Assembly (NCBI RefSeq): GCF_014805525.1
Contig: NZ_JACFSZ010000010.1
Span: 1-64,000, forward strand
Reading direction: 5' to 3'
Origin: Rhabdothermincola sediminis
Lineage (GTDB): Bacteria > Actinomycetota > Acidimicrobiia > Acidimicrobiales > Acidimicrobilacustridaceae
DNA: 64,000 nt
Position 1 is the stretch's first letter. Each line of letters starts with the position of its first letter. Made by a program: the position numbers and the translations under genes. The notes under the pieces were generated by a model. The model had not been told where the DNA came from, searched no databases, and saw only the letters and a list, made by a program, of their open reading frames with translations. Of this stretch, positions 44,980 through 53,274 are shown piece by piece.

Positions 44980-46044
44980 ATGACGCTGCGCCGCTCACCA
45001 CTCGACCGGGTACACCGGGACCTGCAGGCCAAGATGGTCCCCTTCGGGGGATGGGAGATGCCCCTGCAGTACCGCGAGGGCACCATCGCCGAGCACCTGG
45101 CCTGCAGGCAGGGCGCGGCGGTGTTCGACGTCAGCCATCTCGGGACCGTGCGGGTCAGCGGCCCGGGCGCGCTCGACGTGTTGCAGGCCGCGTTCACGAA
45201 CGACCTGCGCAAGATCAGCCCGGGCCGGGCTCAGTACACCCACCTGCTCGATCCCGCCGACGCCTCCGTGCTCGACGACATCATCGTGTGGTGGGTGGGG
45301 CCTGAGGACTTCGACGTGATGCCCAACGCATCGAACACCGACCGCGTGGTGGCGGCGCTGGAGGGTGCGATCGCGCAGGACGTCACCGCCTCGAGGGCCG
45401 TGCTCGCCGTCCAGGGCCCTGATGCCCGGGCCCGGCTGAGCCGGGTCAGCCCGCAGGCCGCGGCGGTCGGGCGGTTCCAGGTCGCCGCGATCGACTGGGC
45501 CGGCGTGCTGCTGGTGGTGGCGGGCACCGGCTACACGGGGGAGGACGGCGTCGAGATCGCGGTGCCCGCCGACCATGCCGAGCCGCTGTGGTCCGCCCTG
45601 CTGGAAGCGGGCATCGCTCCCGCCGGCCTGGGGGCCAGGGACACGCTGCGCCTGGAGGCCGGCTTGCCCCTGCACGGGCACGAGCTCGGGCCGGGCATCA
45701 CCCCCTTGCAGGCCGGGCTCGGCTGGGTGGTGAGCTGGGACAAGGGCCCCTTCCGGGGCCGGGCCCCGCTGCTCGCCGAGCGGGAGGCGGGCCCGACCCG
45801 GCGGCTGCGAGGTCTGCTCACGGAGGGCCGGCGCCCACCTCGGGCCGGGCAGGAGGTACGGCGTGCCGGCGAGCCGCTGGGCACGGTCACCAGCGGGAAC
45901 TTCTCGCCGGTGCTGGGCCGCGGCATCGCCTTGGCGCTGCTCGCCCCCGAGGTGGACGAGGGTGAGGAGCTGCAGATCGATGCCCGGGGCACCGAGCTGG
46001 TGGCGCGGGTCGTGCATATCCCGTTCGTGTCCCGCGATCGCTGA
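44980..46044 (+). CDS. gcvT: Glycine cleavage system aminomethyltransferase (T protein)
   Basis: Transfers the methylene of aminomethyl-lipoyl-H protein to tetrahydrofolate, releasing ammonia. 354 aa. The N-terminus LRRSPLDRVHRDLQAKMVPFGGWEMPLQY, the substrate region FDVSHLGTVRVSGP, RAQYTHLLDPAD, the folate segment GTGYTGEDGVEIAVP and GLGARDTLRLEAGLPLHGHEL fit GcvT. The family position that usually reads YNV/NAS is MPNASNTDR, as expected. ATG 44980 is chosen since TAGTGT (44965-44970) is 9 bases upstream. Convergent with gcvP, 7 bases between stops. Confidence 0.94.
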   Translation: MTLRRSPLDRVHRDLQAKMVPFGGWEMPLQYREGTIAEHLACRQGAAVFDVSHLGTVRVSGPGALDVLQAAFTNDLRKISPGRAQYTHLLDPADASVLDDIIVWWVGPEDFDVMPNASNTDRVVAALEGAIAQDVTASRAVLAVQGPDARARLSRVSPQAAAVGRFQVAAIDWAGVLLVVAGTGYTGEDGVEIAVPADHAEPLWSALLEAGIAPAGLGARDTLRLEAGLPLHGHELGPGITPLQAGLGWVVSWDKGPFRGRAPLLAEREAGPTRRLRGLLTEGRRPPRAGQEVRRAGEPLGTVTSGNFSPVLGRGIALALLAPEVDEGEELQIDARGTELVARVVHIPFVSRDR

Positions 46045-46051
46045 GCCGATC

Positions 46052-48934
46052 TCAGGTCGAGTACGCCTCCACGGGGGGGCAGGCGCACACGACGTTGCGG
46101 TCACCGTAGGCGCCGTCGATGCGGCTCACCGGGGGCCAGTACTTCCCGGACCGCAGCGCGGCCACCGGGTAGGCGGCCAGCTCCCGGGGGTAGGGGTGCG
46201 ACCAGTCGTCGGCCAGGACGTCCTCGGCGGGGTGGGGGGCGTTGGCGAGCGGGTTGTCCTCGCTCGGCCACTCCCCGGCAGCCACCCGGTCGACCTCGGC
46301 CCGGATGGCGATCATGGCGTCACAGAAGCGGTCGAGCTCGGCCCGGCTCTCGGACTCGGTGGGCTCGATCATCAGCGTGCCCGCCACCGGGAACGACATG
46401 GTCGGGGCGTGGAACCCGTAGTCGATCAGCCGCTTGGCGATGTCATCGACGGTGACGCCGGTGTCCTTGGTCAGCGGGCGGATGTCGACGATGCACTCGT
46501 GGGCCACCATCCCGTTCTGTCCCGTGTAGAGGATCGGGTAGTGGGCGCCGAGGCGGGCGGCGACGTAGTTGGCGGCGAGGATGGCGTGCCGGGTGGCCTC
46601 GACGAGCCCTTCCGCGCCCATCAACGTGATGTATGCCCAGGAGATGGGCAGGATCCCCGCCGATCCCCACGGCGCAGCGGAGATGGGCCCCACACCGGTG
46701 GCAGGCCCCGCGGCGGCCACCACCGGGTGGTTCGGCAGGAATGGCGCCAGGTGGGCCCGCACCGCCACCGGCCCCACGCCGGGACCGCCACCGCCGTGGG
46801 GGATGCAGAACGTCTTGTGGAGGTTGAGGTGGGACACGTCCGCGCCGAACTGGCCGGGCTTGGCCACCCCGACCAGCGCGTTGAGGTTGGCGCCGTCGAG
46901 GTAGACCTGCCCACCGTGGCGATGGACGGTGTCGCAGATCTCGGTGATGCCCGCCTCGAACACACCGTGGGTCGAGGGGTAGGTGACCATCACGCACGAC
47001 AGCGAGCTCGCATGCTCGGTGGCCTTGCGCTGCAGGTCGTCGAGGTCGACGTTGCCCTGCTCGTCGCAGGCCACGACCACGACGCGCAGCCCGGCCATCG
47101 CGGCGCTGGCGGCGTTCGTCCCGTGCGCGGAGGCCGGGATCAGGCAGACGTCGCGGTGCCCTTCACCTCCCGATGCCTGGTAGGCGCGGATGGCGAGCAG
47201 GCCCGCCAGCTCGCCCTGTGAGCCGGCGTTGGGTTGCAGCGACACCGCGTCGTAGCCCGTGATCTCGGCCAGCATGCGCTCGAGGTCGCCGATGAGCTCC
47301 CGGTACCCCTGGGTCTGCTCCGCGGGGGCGAACGGGTGGATGGCGGCGAATTCAGGCCAGGTGATGGGCGCCATCTCGGTGGTGGCGTTGAGCTTCATGG
47401 TGCACGAGCCGAGGGGGATCATCGCCCGGTCAAGGGCGATGTCGCGATCGGCGAGGCGACGCAGGTACCGCAGCATCTCCGTCTCGGAGTGGTACGAGTT
47501 GAACACCGGGTGGGTGAGGAACGCCGAGCGGCGCCGCAGACCCGCCGGGATGGCATCACCGACGGTGAGGTCGAGATCGTCGACGGACGCATCGACCCCG
47601 AACGCCTCCCAGACGAGCTCCACGGTCCGGCGGGTGCTGGTCTCGTCGAGGGTGATGCCCAGCTCGCCCTCCCCGAGGGCGTCGACCCGCAGGTTGATCC
47701 GGCGGGCCCGGGCACGCTCGACGATCGTCTGGCGCTGCCGGCCGGCCCGCACCAGGAGGGTGTCGAAGAAGCCGTCGTGCACCACCTCGACGCCACCGGC
47801 GCGCAGCCCCGCGGCGAGGATGGCGGTCAGCCGGTGCACCCGCTCGGCGATACGGGTGAGGCCGCCCGGCCCGTGGTAGGCCGCGTAGAGGCCGGCGATC
47901 ACCGCCAACAAGACCTGCGCTGTGCAGATGTTGCTCGTGGCCTTCTCCCGGCGGATGTGCTGCTCCCGGGTCTGCAGCGTGAGACGGTACGCGCGCCGCC
48001 CGGCGGCGTCGACGGAGACGCCGACCAGCCGCCCCGGGAGCGTGCGTTTGGCCGACTCCCGCACCGCCATGAACCCCGCATGGGGGCCACCGAAGCCCAG
48101 CGGCACCCCGAACCGCTGGGCCGATCCGACGACCACGTCGGCCCCGATCTCACCCGGTGGGCGCAGCAGCACGAGAGCGAGGAGGTCCGCGGCCACCGCC
48201 ACCAGCGCACCCTGGGCGTGGGCCCGCTCGATCAGCTCGGTGTGGTCGCGCACCGCTCCGGTGGAGCCCGGGTACTGCAGCAGCACGCCGAAGACGCCTT
48301 CGCCGGGGAGGTCGACGTCCGGGTCGCCGACGATCGTGTCCAACCCGAGGGCCCGGGCCCGGGTCGCGACCACCCCGACCGTCTGGGGGTGGCACTCGGC
48401 GTCGACGAAGAACACCGACCCGGCTCGGGGGTTCTGGCGGTGGCACAGGGCCATGGCTTCCGCGGCGGCGGTACCCTCGTCGAGCAGGGACGCGTTCGCC
48501 AGCTCCATCCCCGTGAGGTCGGTCACCATGGTCTGGAAGTTCAGGAGCGCTTCCAGGCGCCCTTGGGAGATCTCGGGCTGGTAGGGCGTGTAGGCCGTGT
48601 ACCACGCCGGGTTCTCCAACACGTTGCGCTGGATCACCGGCGGGGTGATGGTGTTCGCGTAGCCCATGCCGATCAGGGACGTGGCCACCACGTTGCGCCC
48701 GGCCAGGTCCCGTAGGCGCTCGAGGGTCTCGGTCTCGGTGCACTGCGGTGCCAGCTCGAGGGGCTTGTCCCAGCGGATCGAGGCCGGGACCACTCGATCG
48801 ATCAACTCGTCGAGGGACGCGCAGCCCAACGTGGCGAGCATCGCGTCGCGGTCGGCCGGGGTGGGACCGATGTGGCGGCGGGCGAACCCGTGGTGATCCT
48901 CGAGGTCGGTCAGGGGAGGCGGCTCAGCGGTCAT
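46052..48934 (-). CDS. gcvP: Glycine dehydrogenase (decarboxylating), P protein
   Basis: PLP enzyme that decarboxylates glycine and loads aminomethyl onto lipoyl-GcvH. A full-length single-chain P protein of 960 aa: N-half begins [17 protein letters not shown], with [19 protein letters not shown]; the C-half carries the PLP lysine in [18 protein letters not shown] (about 706). The ATG at 48934 ([23 protein letters not shown]) is the family start and is preceded by a GGAG; the extended frame upstream is the riboswitch read as protein. Expression is expected to respond to glycine through the upstream tandem riboswitch. Confidence 0.97.
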   Translation of the reverse strand: MTAEPPPLTDLEDHHGFARRHIGPTPADRDAMLATLGCASLDELIDRVVPASIRWDKPLELAPQCTETETLERLRDLAGRNVVATSLIGMGYANTITPPVIQRNVLENPAWYTAYTPYQPEISQGRLEALLNFQTMVTDLTGMELANASLLDEGTAAAEAMALCHRQNPRAGSVFFVDAECHPQTVGVVATRARALGLDTIVGDPDVDLPGEGVFGVLLQYPGSTGAVRDHTELIERAHAQGALVAVAADLLALVLLRPPGEIGADVVVGSAQRFGVPLGFGGPHAGFMAVRESAKRTLPGRLVGVSVDAAGRRAYRLTLQTREQHIRREKATSNICTAQVLLAVIAGLYAAYHGPGGLTRIAERVHRLTAILAAGLRAGGVEVVHDGFFDTLLVRAGRQRQTIVERARARRINLRVDALGEGELGITLDETSTRRTVELVWEAFGVDASVDDLDLTVGDAIPAGLRRRSAFLTHPVFNSYHSETEMLRYLRRLADRDIALDRAMIPLGSCTMKLNATTEMAPITWPEFAAIHPFAPAEQTQGYRELIGDLERMLAEITGYDAVSLQPNAGSQGELAGLLAIRAYQASGGEGHRDVCLIPASAHGTNAASAAMAGLRVVVVACDEQGNVDLDDLQRKATEHASSLSCVMVTYPSTHGVFEAGITEICDTVHRHGGQVYLDGANLNALVGVAKPGQFGADVSHLNLHKTFCIPHGGGGPGVGPVAVRAHLAPFLPNHPVVAAAGPATGVGPISAAPWGSAGILPISWAYITLMGAEGLVEATRHAILAANYVAARLGAHYPILYTGQNGMVAHECIVDIRPLTKDTGVTVDDIAKRLIDYGFHAPTMSFPVAGTLMIEPTESESRAELDRFCDAMIAIRAEVDRVAAGEWPSEDNPLANAPHPAEDVLADDWSHPYPRELAAYPVAALRSGKYWPPVSRIDGAYGDRNVVCACPPVEAYST

Positions 48935-48989
48935 CGAAGGGGCTCCGGAGTGGCGCGAACGGGCTGGGACACCCCCCGCTGTCGTCGGT

Positions 48990-49150
48990 ACCTGAGAGTT
49001 TGTGCCCCTTCGGTGAGCCACGGCCGAGATGGCCGGACCGTGGCTGCTCTCCAGCGTCGCCTACGCCTGCGGTGCGGGGGCCTGAGAGATTCCGGGGTGG
49101 TTGCTCCTTCGGCGCCGCGCTCGGCGTCGTTGCCGGGCGAGGGCTCTCCC
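48990..49150 (-). promoter_or_regulatory. Tandem glycine riboswitch upstream of gcvP
   Basis: Read on the minus strand. Aptamer I (49150-49081) contains GGAGAG, GCCGAAGGAGCAA and CTCTCAGG. Aptamer II (49052-48991) contains GGAGAG, ACCGAAGGGGCA and CTCTCAGG. These are the conserved glycine riboswitch segments in the correct order, with a 28-base linker. The 56 bases between aptamer II and the gcvP ATG hold a GGAG ribosome site and no clear terminator, so control of translation is possible. Confidence 0.95.
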
Positions 49151-49199
49151 ACAGGCGGTCATCGGCCTCGGTTGTGCGCCCAGCCTATCCCGGCCCGGC

Positions 49200-50372
49200 T
49201 CAGCCCTCGGCCTTGGCCGCCTTCTCCTCGGCATGCTGCTGGATCGCCGACATGATGGCGCCTCCAGCGGCGCCGATGAACCGCTCCCGGTTGGCGGCCA
49301 CCCACTCCTTGGACTCCGCGGGTCGCACGGCCGAGCCCTGGAAGTGGGGCATGACGTGCTGGGCGATCAGCTCGTAGGACCGGTGGGTGGCCGCGGGGTC
49401 GGCCCACTCGTGGGCCTGCACCAGGAAGGTGCCGAAGCCGCCGTCGCTCTGCTCGATCAGGTGCTCGATGAACGCGATCAGGTCGTCCGGGGTGCCGACC
49501 ACACCGGCCCCGCTGTCGTTCATCTGGTCGGCGAGGGAGTCTGGCGGGCCTTCGGGCACCATCGGCAATGCCGCCACCTTGCGGAAGTACTCGAAGTAGG
49601 CCTCGAGCCCGTACTCGACGTCGCGGTAGGCCTGCTCCCTGGTCTCCGCCACGTGCACCTGGCTCACGAGCCGCCAGGCCCGGCGATCAGCCACGTTGTC
49701 GAACTCCGCCGCCCGCTCCTCGCAGACCTGCCAGTGCTGCCCGAGCAGGTCGATGCCCGCGCGCTGGGTGGCGCCGATCGAGAGCAACGAGCACCCGAAC
49801 TTGCCCGCGGCCCGCGGGCCCGAAGGGGAGATCATGGCCGCCACCGCCACCTCGGGATGGGGCTTGGTGTAGGGCTCGAGATGGAGCCGGGCGTTGTCGA
49901 GCGTGAACCACTCCCCGTCGTGGGTGACCGGCTCGTCGGAGCGTAGGAGACGGAGGATGACCTCCAGCGCTTCTTCCATCCGGGGTCGCTGCGTCGCGGG
50001 GTCGATGCCCAGCATGAAGGCATCGGAGGGCAGCGCCCCCGGGCCCACGCCGAGCATGACCCGGCCCCGGGTGAGGTGGTCGAGCAGCACGATGCGCTGG
50101 GCCACCATGAACGGGTGGTGGTAGGGGAGCGACACCACCCCCGTGCCCAGACGGATGTGCCTGGTGCGCTCCGCCGCGGTGGCGATGAACAGCTCCGGTG
50201 AGGCGATGAGCTCGTAGCCCCCGGAGTGGTGCTCGCCGATCCAGGCCTCGTCGAAGCCCAGCCGGTCCAGGTGCACGATCAGTTCGAGGTCGCGATGGAG
50301 AGCCAGGGTGGGGTTCTGACCCGTGGGATGGAACGGTGCCATGAACGTGCCGAAGCGCAGGGGCCAGTCCAT
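49200..50372 (-). CDS. LLM-class flavin-dependent monooxygenase (limonene monooxygenase-like)
   Basis: A 390-aa luciferase-like F420- or FMN-dependent oxidoreductase. The fold is visible in LRFGTFMAPFHPTGQNPTLALHRDLELI, LDRLGFDEAWIGEHHSGGYE, LGTGVVSLPYHHPFMVAQRI and GRVMLGVGPGALPSDAFMLG. The length and the N-terminal HPTGQNPT segment resemble limonene 1,2-monooxygenases, but substrate and flavin are not proven. The C-terminus is Ala/Glu/Lys-rich. Transcribed from a promoter region with a perfect 20-base palindrome (50392-50411), and located after NTF2-like and aldolase genes on the same strand; together they suggest a small catabolic operon. Confidence 0.87.
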   Translation of the reverse strand: MDWPLRFGTFMAPFHPTGQNPTLALHRDLELIVHLDRLGFDEAWIGEHHSGGYELIASPELFIATAAERTRHIRLGTGVVSLPYHHPFMVAQRIVLLDHLTRGRVMLGVGPGALPSDAFMLGIDPATQRPRMEEALEVILRLLRSDEPVTHDGEWFTLDNARLHLEPYTKPHPEVAVAAMISPSGPRAAGKFGCSLLSIGATQRAGIDLLGQHWQVCEERAAEFDNVADRRAWRLVSQVHVAETREQAYRDVEYGLEAYFEYFRKVAALPMVPEGPPDSLADQMNDSGAGVVGTPDDLIAFIEHLIEQSDGGFGTFLVQAHEWADPAATHRSYELIAQHVMPHFQGSAVRPAESKEWVAANRERFIGAAGGAIMSAIQQHAEEKAAKAEG

Positions 50373-50391
50373 GGAGGGCTATTCGACCCCA

Positions 50392-50411
50392 ACTTGACCG
50401 ATCGGTCAAGT
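50392..50411. promoter_or_regulatory. Perfect palindrome, putative TetR-type operator
   Basis: ACTTGACCGATCGGTCAAGT is a perfect 20-base inverted repeat 20 bases before the monooxygenase ATG (minus strand). The ACCG/CGGT core is typical for TetR-family operators of lipid or terpenoid catabolism genes. Confidence 0.75.
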
Positions 50412-50424
50412 AGTCCCGGCCCGG

Positions 50425-50838
50425 TCACGCCAACTGGCGGGCGATGGTGGCGTGGTCGAAGTAGTTCCGGAAGCAGGTGAGCGTGTCGCCGTCGAACAGG
50501 AAGAACGCGGCCGCCCGGAAGCGAAAGCCCTTGCCGGTGGGTTCGAAACCCTCGATCCGGCCGCGATGCGTGCCGGTGATCCAGGCCTCCGCGATGACCG
50601 CGTCGTCGGCGTGGTAGAGGGCGATCAGCTCGGCCCCGTAGTCGGGGAACGCGTTGCGGCGCTCCATCAGGTACCGGGTGCAGACCTCCAGGCCGTCGTA
50701 GACCCGGTTGTTGCCGATCAGCTCGTAGCGGGGGTGGGGGAACACGTCCGGGAGGCGGTCGAGATCCCCCGTCCGCTCGATCTCGAGCAGGGCCTCGATG
50801 ATGGCCTCCCGTCGCCGGCGAAGCTGCGGGTCGGGCAC
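50425..50838 (-). CDS. NTF2/SnoaL-like protein
   Basis: A 137-aa alpha+beta barrel protein of the SnoaL/NTF2-like type (RREAIIEALLEIERTGDLDRLPDVFPHPRYELIGNNRVYDG; FPDYGAELIALYHADDAVIAEAWITGTHRG; FFLFDGDTLTCFRNYFDHATIARQLA). The family includes cyclases, isomerases and hydrolases as well as non-enzymatic proteins. Asp/His residues near GTHRG and NYFDH could form the pocket. GTG start at 50838, two bases after the aldolase stop, so co-translated with it. Confidence 0.83.
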   Translation of the reverse strand: MPDPQLRRRREAIIEALLEIERTGDLDRLPDVFPHPRYELIGNNRVYDGLEVCTRYLMERRNAFPDYGAELIALYHADDAVIAEAWITGTHRGRIEGFEPTGKGFRFRAAAFFLFDGDTLTCFRNYFDHATIARQLA

Positions 50839-50840
50839 GG

Positions 50841-51602
50841 TCAGTCGAGGAGATCGGGCTGCTCGCGTACGATCACGTCGTAGAGCGGCTGGAAGCTGAG
50901 CCAACCGGCCACGTGGCTGCCGACCTGGCGTGAGGTGAGCTCGGCCATCTCGGGCTCGATCGGTACCAGCGGGCCGGCCGCCTGCGCCAGGAGCTGGGCC
51001 TGGCAGCTGCGCTCCATCGTGATGAACCACCACACGGCTTCGTCCACCGACTGCCCGACCGTGAGCAGCCCGTGGTTGCGGAGGATGACGGCCTTGTGAT
51101 CGCCCAGCGCGTGGGCGATGCGCTTGCCCTCCTCGAGGTCGAGGACCACGCCCGTGTAGTCGTCGAACAGCGCGTGGTCGCCGTGGAAGGCGCACACGTC
51201 CTGGGTGATGGGCTGGAGGAGCTGGCCGAGGGCGGAGAACGCCTTGCCGTGCACGGAGTGGGCGTGCGCGGCAGCCATCACGTCCGGCCGGGCGGCGTGC
51301 ACCTGGGAGTGGATCGCGAACGCGGCCTTGTTGATGTCCCAGTCACCTTCGACGATCTCGCCCTCGGCGTTGCACAGGATCAGGTCGCTCACCCGGATGT
51401 GCTGGAAGGGCATGGCGAACGGGTTGACCCAGAAGTGATCGGTGAGCTCGGGATCGCGGGCGGTGATGTGGCCGGCGACGCCTTCGCTGAAGCCGAACTT
51501 GCCGAACAGACGGAAACCTGCCGCCAGCCGTTGCTTGATGTGCAGCCGCTGCGCCTCGACCGAGTCGAAGCTCGGCATGGCGTAGGGGATGGACTTGCCC
51601 AC
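50841..51602 (-). CDS. Class II aldolase/adducin family protein
   Basis: A 253-aa zinc-dependent aldolase-fold protein. Family motifs are GFSEGVAGHITARDPE, HAHSVHGKAFSALG (metal His pair), and HKAVILRNHGLLTVGQSVDEAVWWF (third metal His in RNHG). Members act on fuculose phosphate-like substrates or as decarboxylases; the short C-terminus does not identify the substrate. The GTG at 51602 is chosen because AGGAGG (minus strand, 51614-51609) lies 6 bases upstream; an internal ATG is at 51578. First gene of the aldolase-NTF2-monooxygenase operon and divergent from the B12-riboswitch gene. Confidence 0.88.
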   Translation of the reverse strand: MGKSIPYAMPSFDSVEAQRLHIKQRLAAGFRLFGKFGFSEGVAGHITARDPELTDHFWVNPFAMPFQHIRVSDLILCNAEGEIVEGDWDINKAAFAIHSQVHAARPDVMAAAHAHSVHGKAFSALGQLLQPITQDVCAFHGDHALFDDYTGVVLDLEEGKRIAHALGDHKAVILRNHGLLTVGQSVDEAVWWFITMERSCQAQLLAQAAGPLVPIEPEMAELTSRQVGSHVAGWLSFQPLYDVIVREQPDLLD

Positions 51603-51608
51603 GTGGTG

Positions 51609-51614
51609 CCTCCT
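51609..51614 (-). promoter_or_regulatory. Ribosome binding site of the class II aldolase gene
   Basis: AGGAGG on the minus strand, 6 bases before the GTG at 51602, which decides against the internal ATG. Confidence 0.75.
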
Positions 51615-51668
51615 GCGGTCCCTGCAATCGCGAAGCGACGCGCCCCCGACGGCACCGAGTCTACGACG

Positions 51669-51695
51669 GCACCGATCGCTCGGCCCGATCGGTGC
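51669..51695. promoter_or_regulatory. Inverted repeat in the divergent aldolase/B12 promoter region
   Basis: GCACCGATCG (51669-51678) and CGATCGGTGC (51686-51695) form perfect 10-base arms with a 7-base spacer. Its half-sites share ACCGATCG with the palindrome at 50392-50411, so both may bind the same regulator. The rest of the 424-base gap 51603-52026 holds the riboswitch and its hairpins. Confidence 0.6.
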
Positions 51696-51744
51696 GCGGC
51701 GGCCCGGAGGCGGCCGGCGGTTGACGCCGAGACCCGGATCGTGG

Positions 51745-51870
51745 TTTGGTGCCCGGCGACAACCGAGACCACATCGGAGTCGGGGAAGCCGGTCGAAGTC
51801 CGGCGCTGACCCGCAACCGTAGGTCGAGCGGAGGCTCCGCTCGGCGAGCCGGAATGCCGGCTCCGTTGTG
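51745..51870 (+). promoter_or_regulatory. Cobalamin riboswitch
   Basis: Contains the conserved core of B12 riboswitches: 5' GGTGCCCGGCGAC, GGGGAAGCCGGT (51782-51793), the CCGG hairpin around CGAAGT, GCTGACCCGCAACCGT (51805-51820), then hairpin 51826-51842 and the B12-box-like stem GAGCCGG-AATG-CCGGCTC (51846-51863). It is on the plus strand, upstream of a secreted protein gene. Downstream alternative hairpins 51906-51929 and 51929-51956 could be the expression platform. Confidence 0.9.
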
Positions 51871-51928
51871 AGGCTCTCACCGAAGCACCGTCGTGGATTT
51901 GCGGGGCTGAGCCTGAGACAGCACTCAG

Positions 51929-51956
51929 CGCCCCTGCCCGATTTCGAGCAGGGGCG
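51929..51956 (+). terminator. Riboswitch expression-platform hairpin
   Basis: CGCCCCTGC (51929-51937) and GCAGGGGCG (51948-51956) form a perfect 9-base stem with a 10-base loop. A competing stem GCTGAG/CTCAGC (51906-51911, 51924-51929) touches its foot. The following TTGCGCG is not a T-run, so transcription termination would be Rho-assisted or weak. Confidence 0.55.
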
Positions 51957-52013
51957 TTGCGCGTGAGGTTCCCGGCCGCGACGAGCTGGCACCGCCGAGG
52001 CGGGGCCAGAGGA

Positions 52014-52019
52014 AGGAGG
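52014..52019 (+). promoter_or_regulatory. Ribosome binding site of the toroid protein gene
   Basis: AGGAGG, 7 bases before the GTG at 52027, fixes the start of the secreted protein. Confidence 0.75.
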
Positions 52020-52026
52020 AACCCAC

Positions 52027-53211
52027 GTGAGATGGAGCAGCACAGGGATGCGGCGGCTGGCGACGGCACTGGTCGCGCTCGCCGTGGTCACCGCGGGGCT
52101 CGCACCCGCCGGGGCCACACCGCCGTCGAACGATCCGGCGACCGCGGCCGGATACGGCGCCCGCTGGCTCGCCGGGCAGGTCTCCGCGGCGGGTGCCTTG
52201 CCGGACTTCAACGGCGATCCTGCGGTGGGCCCGACCGTCGGGGGCGCGCTGGCCCTCGCCGCGGCGGGGGTCGAGGGTGAGACGTTCGGGCGGATGCTCG
52301 CCTTCATCGAGTCCGACGCGGAGTCCTACGTCAACCCGTCCGGCAACGACAGTCCGGGCGCGATCGGCTACCTCTTGCTGCTCAGCGCCGCGGCGGGGGA
52401 GGACCCCAGCTCGTTCGGCGGCATCGACCTGATCAGCCGACTCGGTGCGACGTTGGGCACCTTCGCACCGGGCCTGTACGGCGCGGACGACCCCACCTTC
52501 GACGGCACGGTGCGCCAGGCGCTGGCCCTGCTCGGCCTGGCGGCCCATGGCGTCACCCCACCACCGGAGGCCGTGGACTGGTTGGTCGACCAGCAGTGCG
52601 GGGCCGGCTCGCCGGCCGGCACGGTGGGTGCCTGGCAGGCCTACCGGGCCGACACCAGCCAGCCCTGTGACGCGCCGAACCCGGTCACCTTCGCCGGACC
52701 CGACAGCAACTCCACCGCCTTCGCGCTGCAGGCGCTGGCGGCCTTGGGGGTCGACCCGTCCGAGGACGGGCTCGGCCTGCTCGCGTCCTGGCAGCAGCCT
52801 GACGGGGGCTTCGAGTTCCTGCCGGGTCTGGGTGTCGATCCGAACTCGACCGCGCTGGTGATCCAGGCGATCGTCGCCGGTGGGGAGGACCCCGCCGCTG
52901 GGCGGTGGGTGCAGCCGGGTGGCTCCGCGATGACGTCGTTGCTGTCCTGGCAGCTCGGCTGCGACCGCCCCGAGGCCGAGTGGGGCGGCTTCGCCAGCCC
53001 GTTCAGTGACGGTGCGCCTGATCTGCTGGCGACCACCCAGGCCGTTTGGGGGGCCTCTGGCCAGGCGTTCCCGCTGGAGCTGCGCGGGGCCTTCGCCCCG
53101 GCGCCCGATCCCTGCGGGGTGCCGCCAGTCCCTGATCCACCGGCCCCGACCACGACCGCCGGGACGGGGAGTCCGAGCGTGCCGGTGGCCGCGCCCCGGT
53201 ACACGGGATAG
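52027..53211 (+). CDS. Secreted alpha/alpha-toroid (prenyltransferase/squalene-oxidase repeat) protein under B12 control
   Basis: A 394-aa exported protein. Residues 1-30 are a signal peptide (basic MRR, hydrophobic core LATALVALAVVTAGLA, cleavage near AGA-TP). The body has repeats of the prenyltransferase/squalene-cyclase toroid type, each with a helix pair and a Gly/Asn-rich turn: NDSPGAIGYLLLLSAAAG, TFDGTVRQALALLGLAAHG, DSNSTAFALQALAALGVDP, DPNSTALVIQAIVAGGEDP, DLLATTQAVWGASG. It ends in a Pro/Thr linker and PRYTG with no membrane anchor. Cysteines (about four) may form disulfides. Eukaryotic intrinsic factor and transcobalamin use such a toroid as the B12-binding alpha domain; together with the cobalamin riboswitch I infer a cobalamin-binding protein. 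No beta domain is present. Confidence 0.82.
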   Translation: MRWSSTGMRRLATALVALAVVTAGLAPAGATPPSNDPATAAGYGARWLAGQVSAAGALPDFNGDPAVGPTVGGALALAAAGVEGETFGRMLAFIESDAESYVNPSGNDSPGAIGYLLLLSAAAGEDPSSFGGIDLISRLGATLGTFAPGLYGADDPTFDGTVRQALALLGLAAHGVTPPPEAVDWLVDQQCGAGSPAGTVGAWQAYRADTSQPCDAPNPVTFAGPDSNSTAFALQALAALGVDPSEDGLGLLASWQQPDGGFEFLPGLGVDPNSTALVIQAIVAGGEDPAAGRWVQPGGSAMTSLLSWQLGCDRPEAEWGGFASPFSDGAPDLLATTQAVWGASGQAFPLELRGAFAPAPDPCGVPPVPDPPAPTTTAGTGSPSVPVAAPRYTG

Positions 53212-53274
53212 CCGCCCATCGACCAGCCGGGGTGGTCCGCCACCGCAGCCACCCCCTGCCCTAGATTTAGTCAC

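Noticed and set aside
47234-48715. 493-codon plus-strand frame opposite gcvP
   Set aside because: Antisense to gcvP; the His/Arg/Gly-rich product has no domain signature.
53190-53211. PRYTG at the C-terminus of the toroid protein as a sortase signal
   Set aside because: A sorting signal needs a following hydrophobic helix and positive tail; the protein ends directly after the motif.
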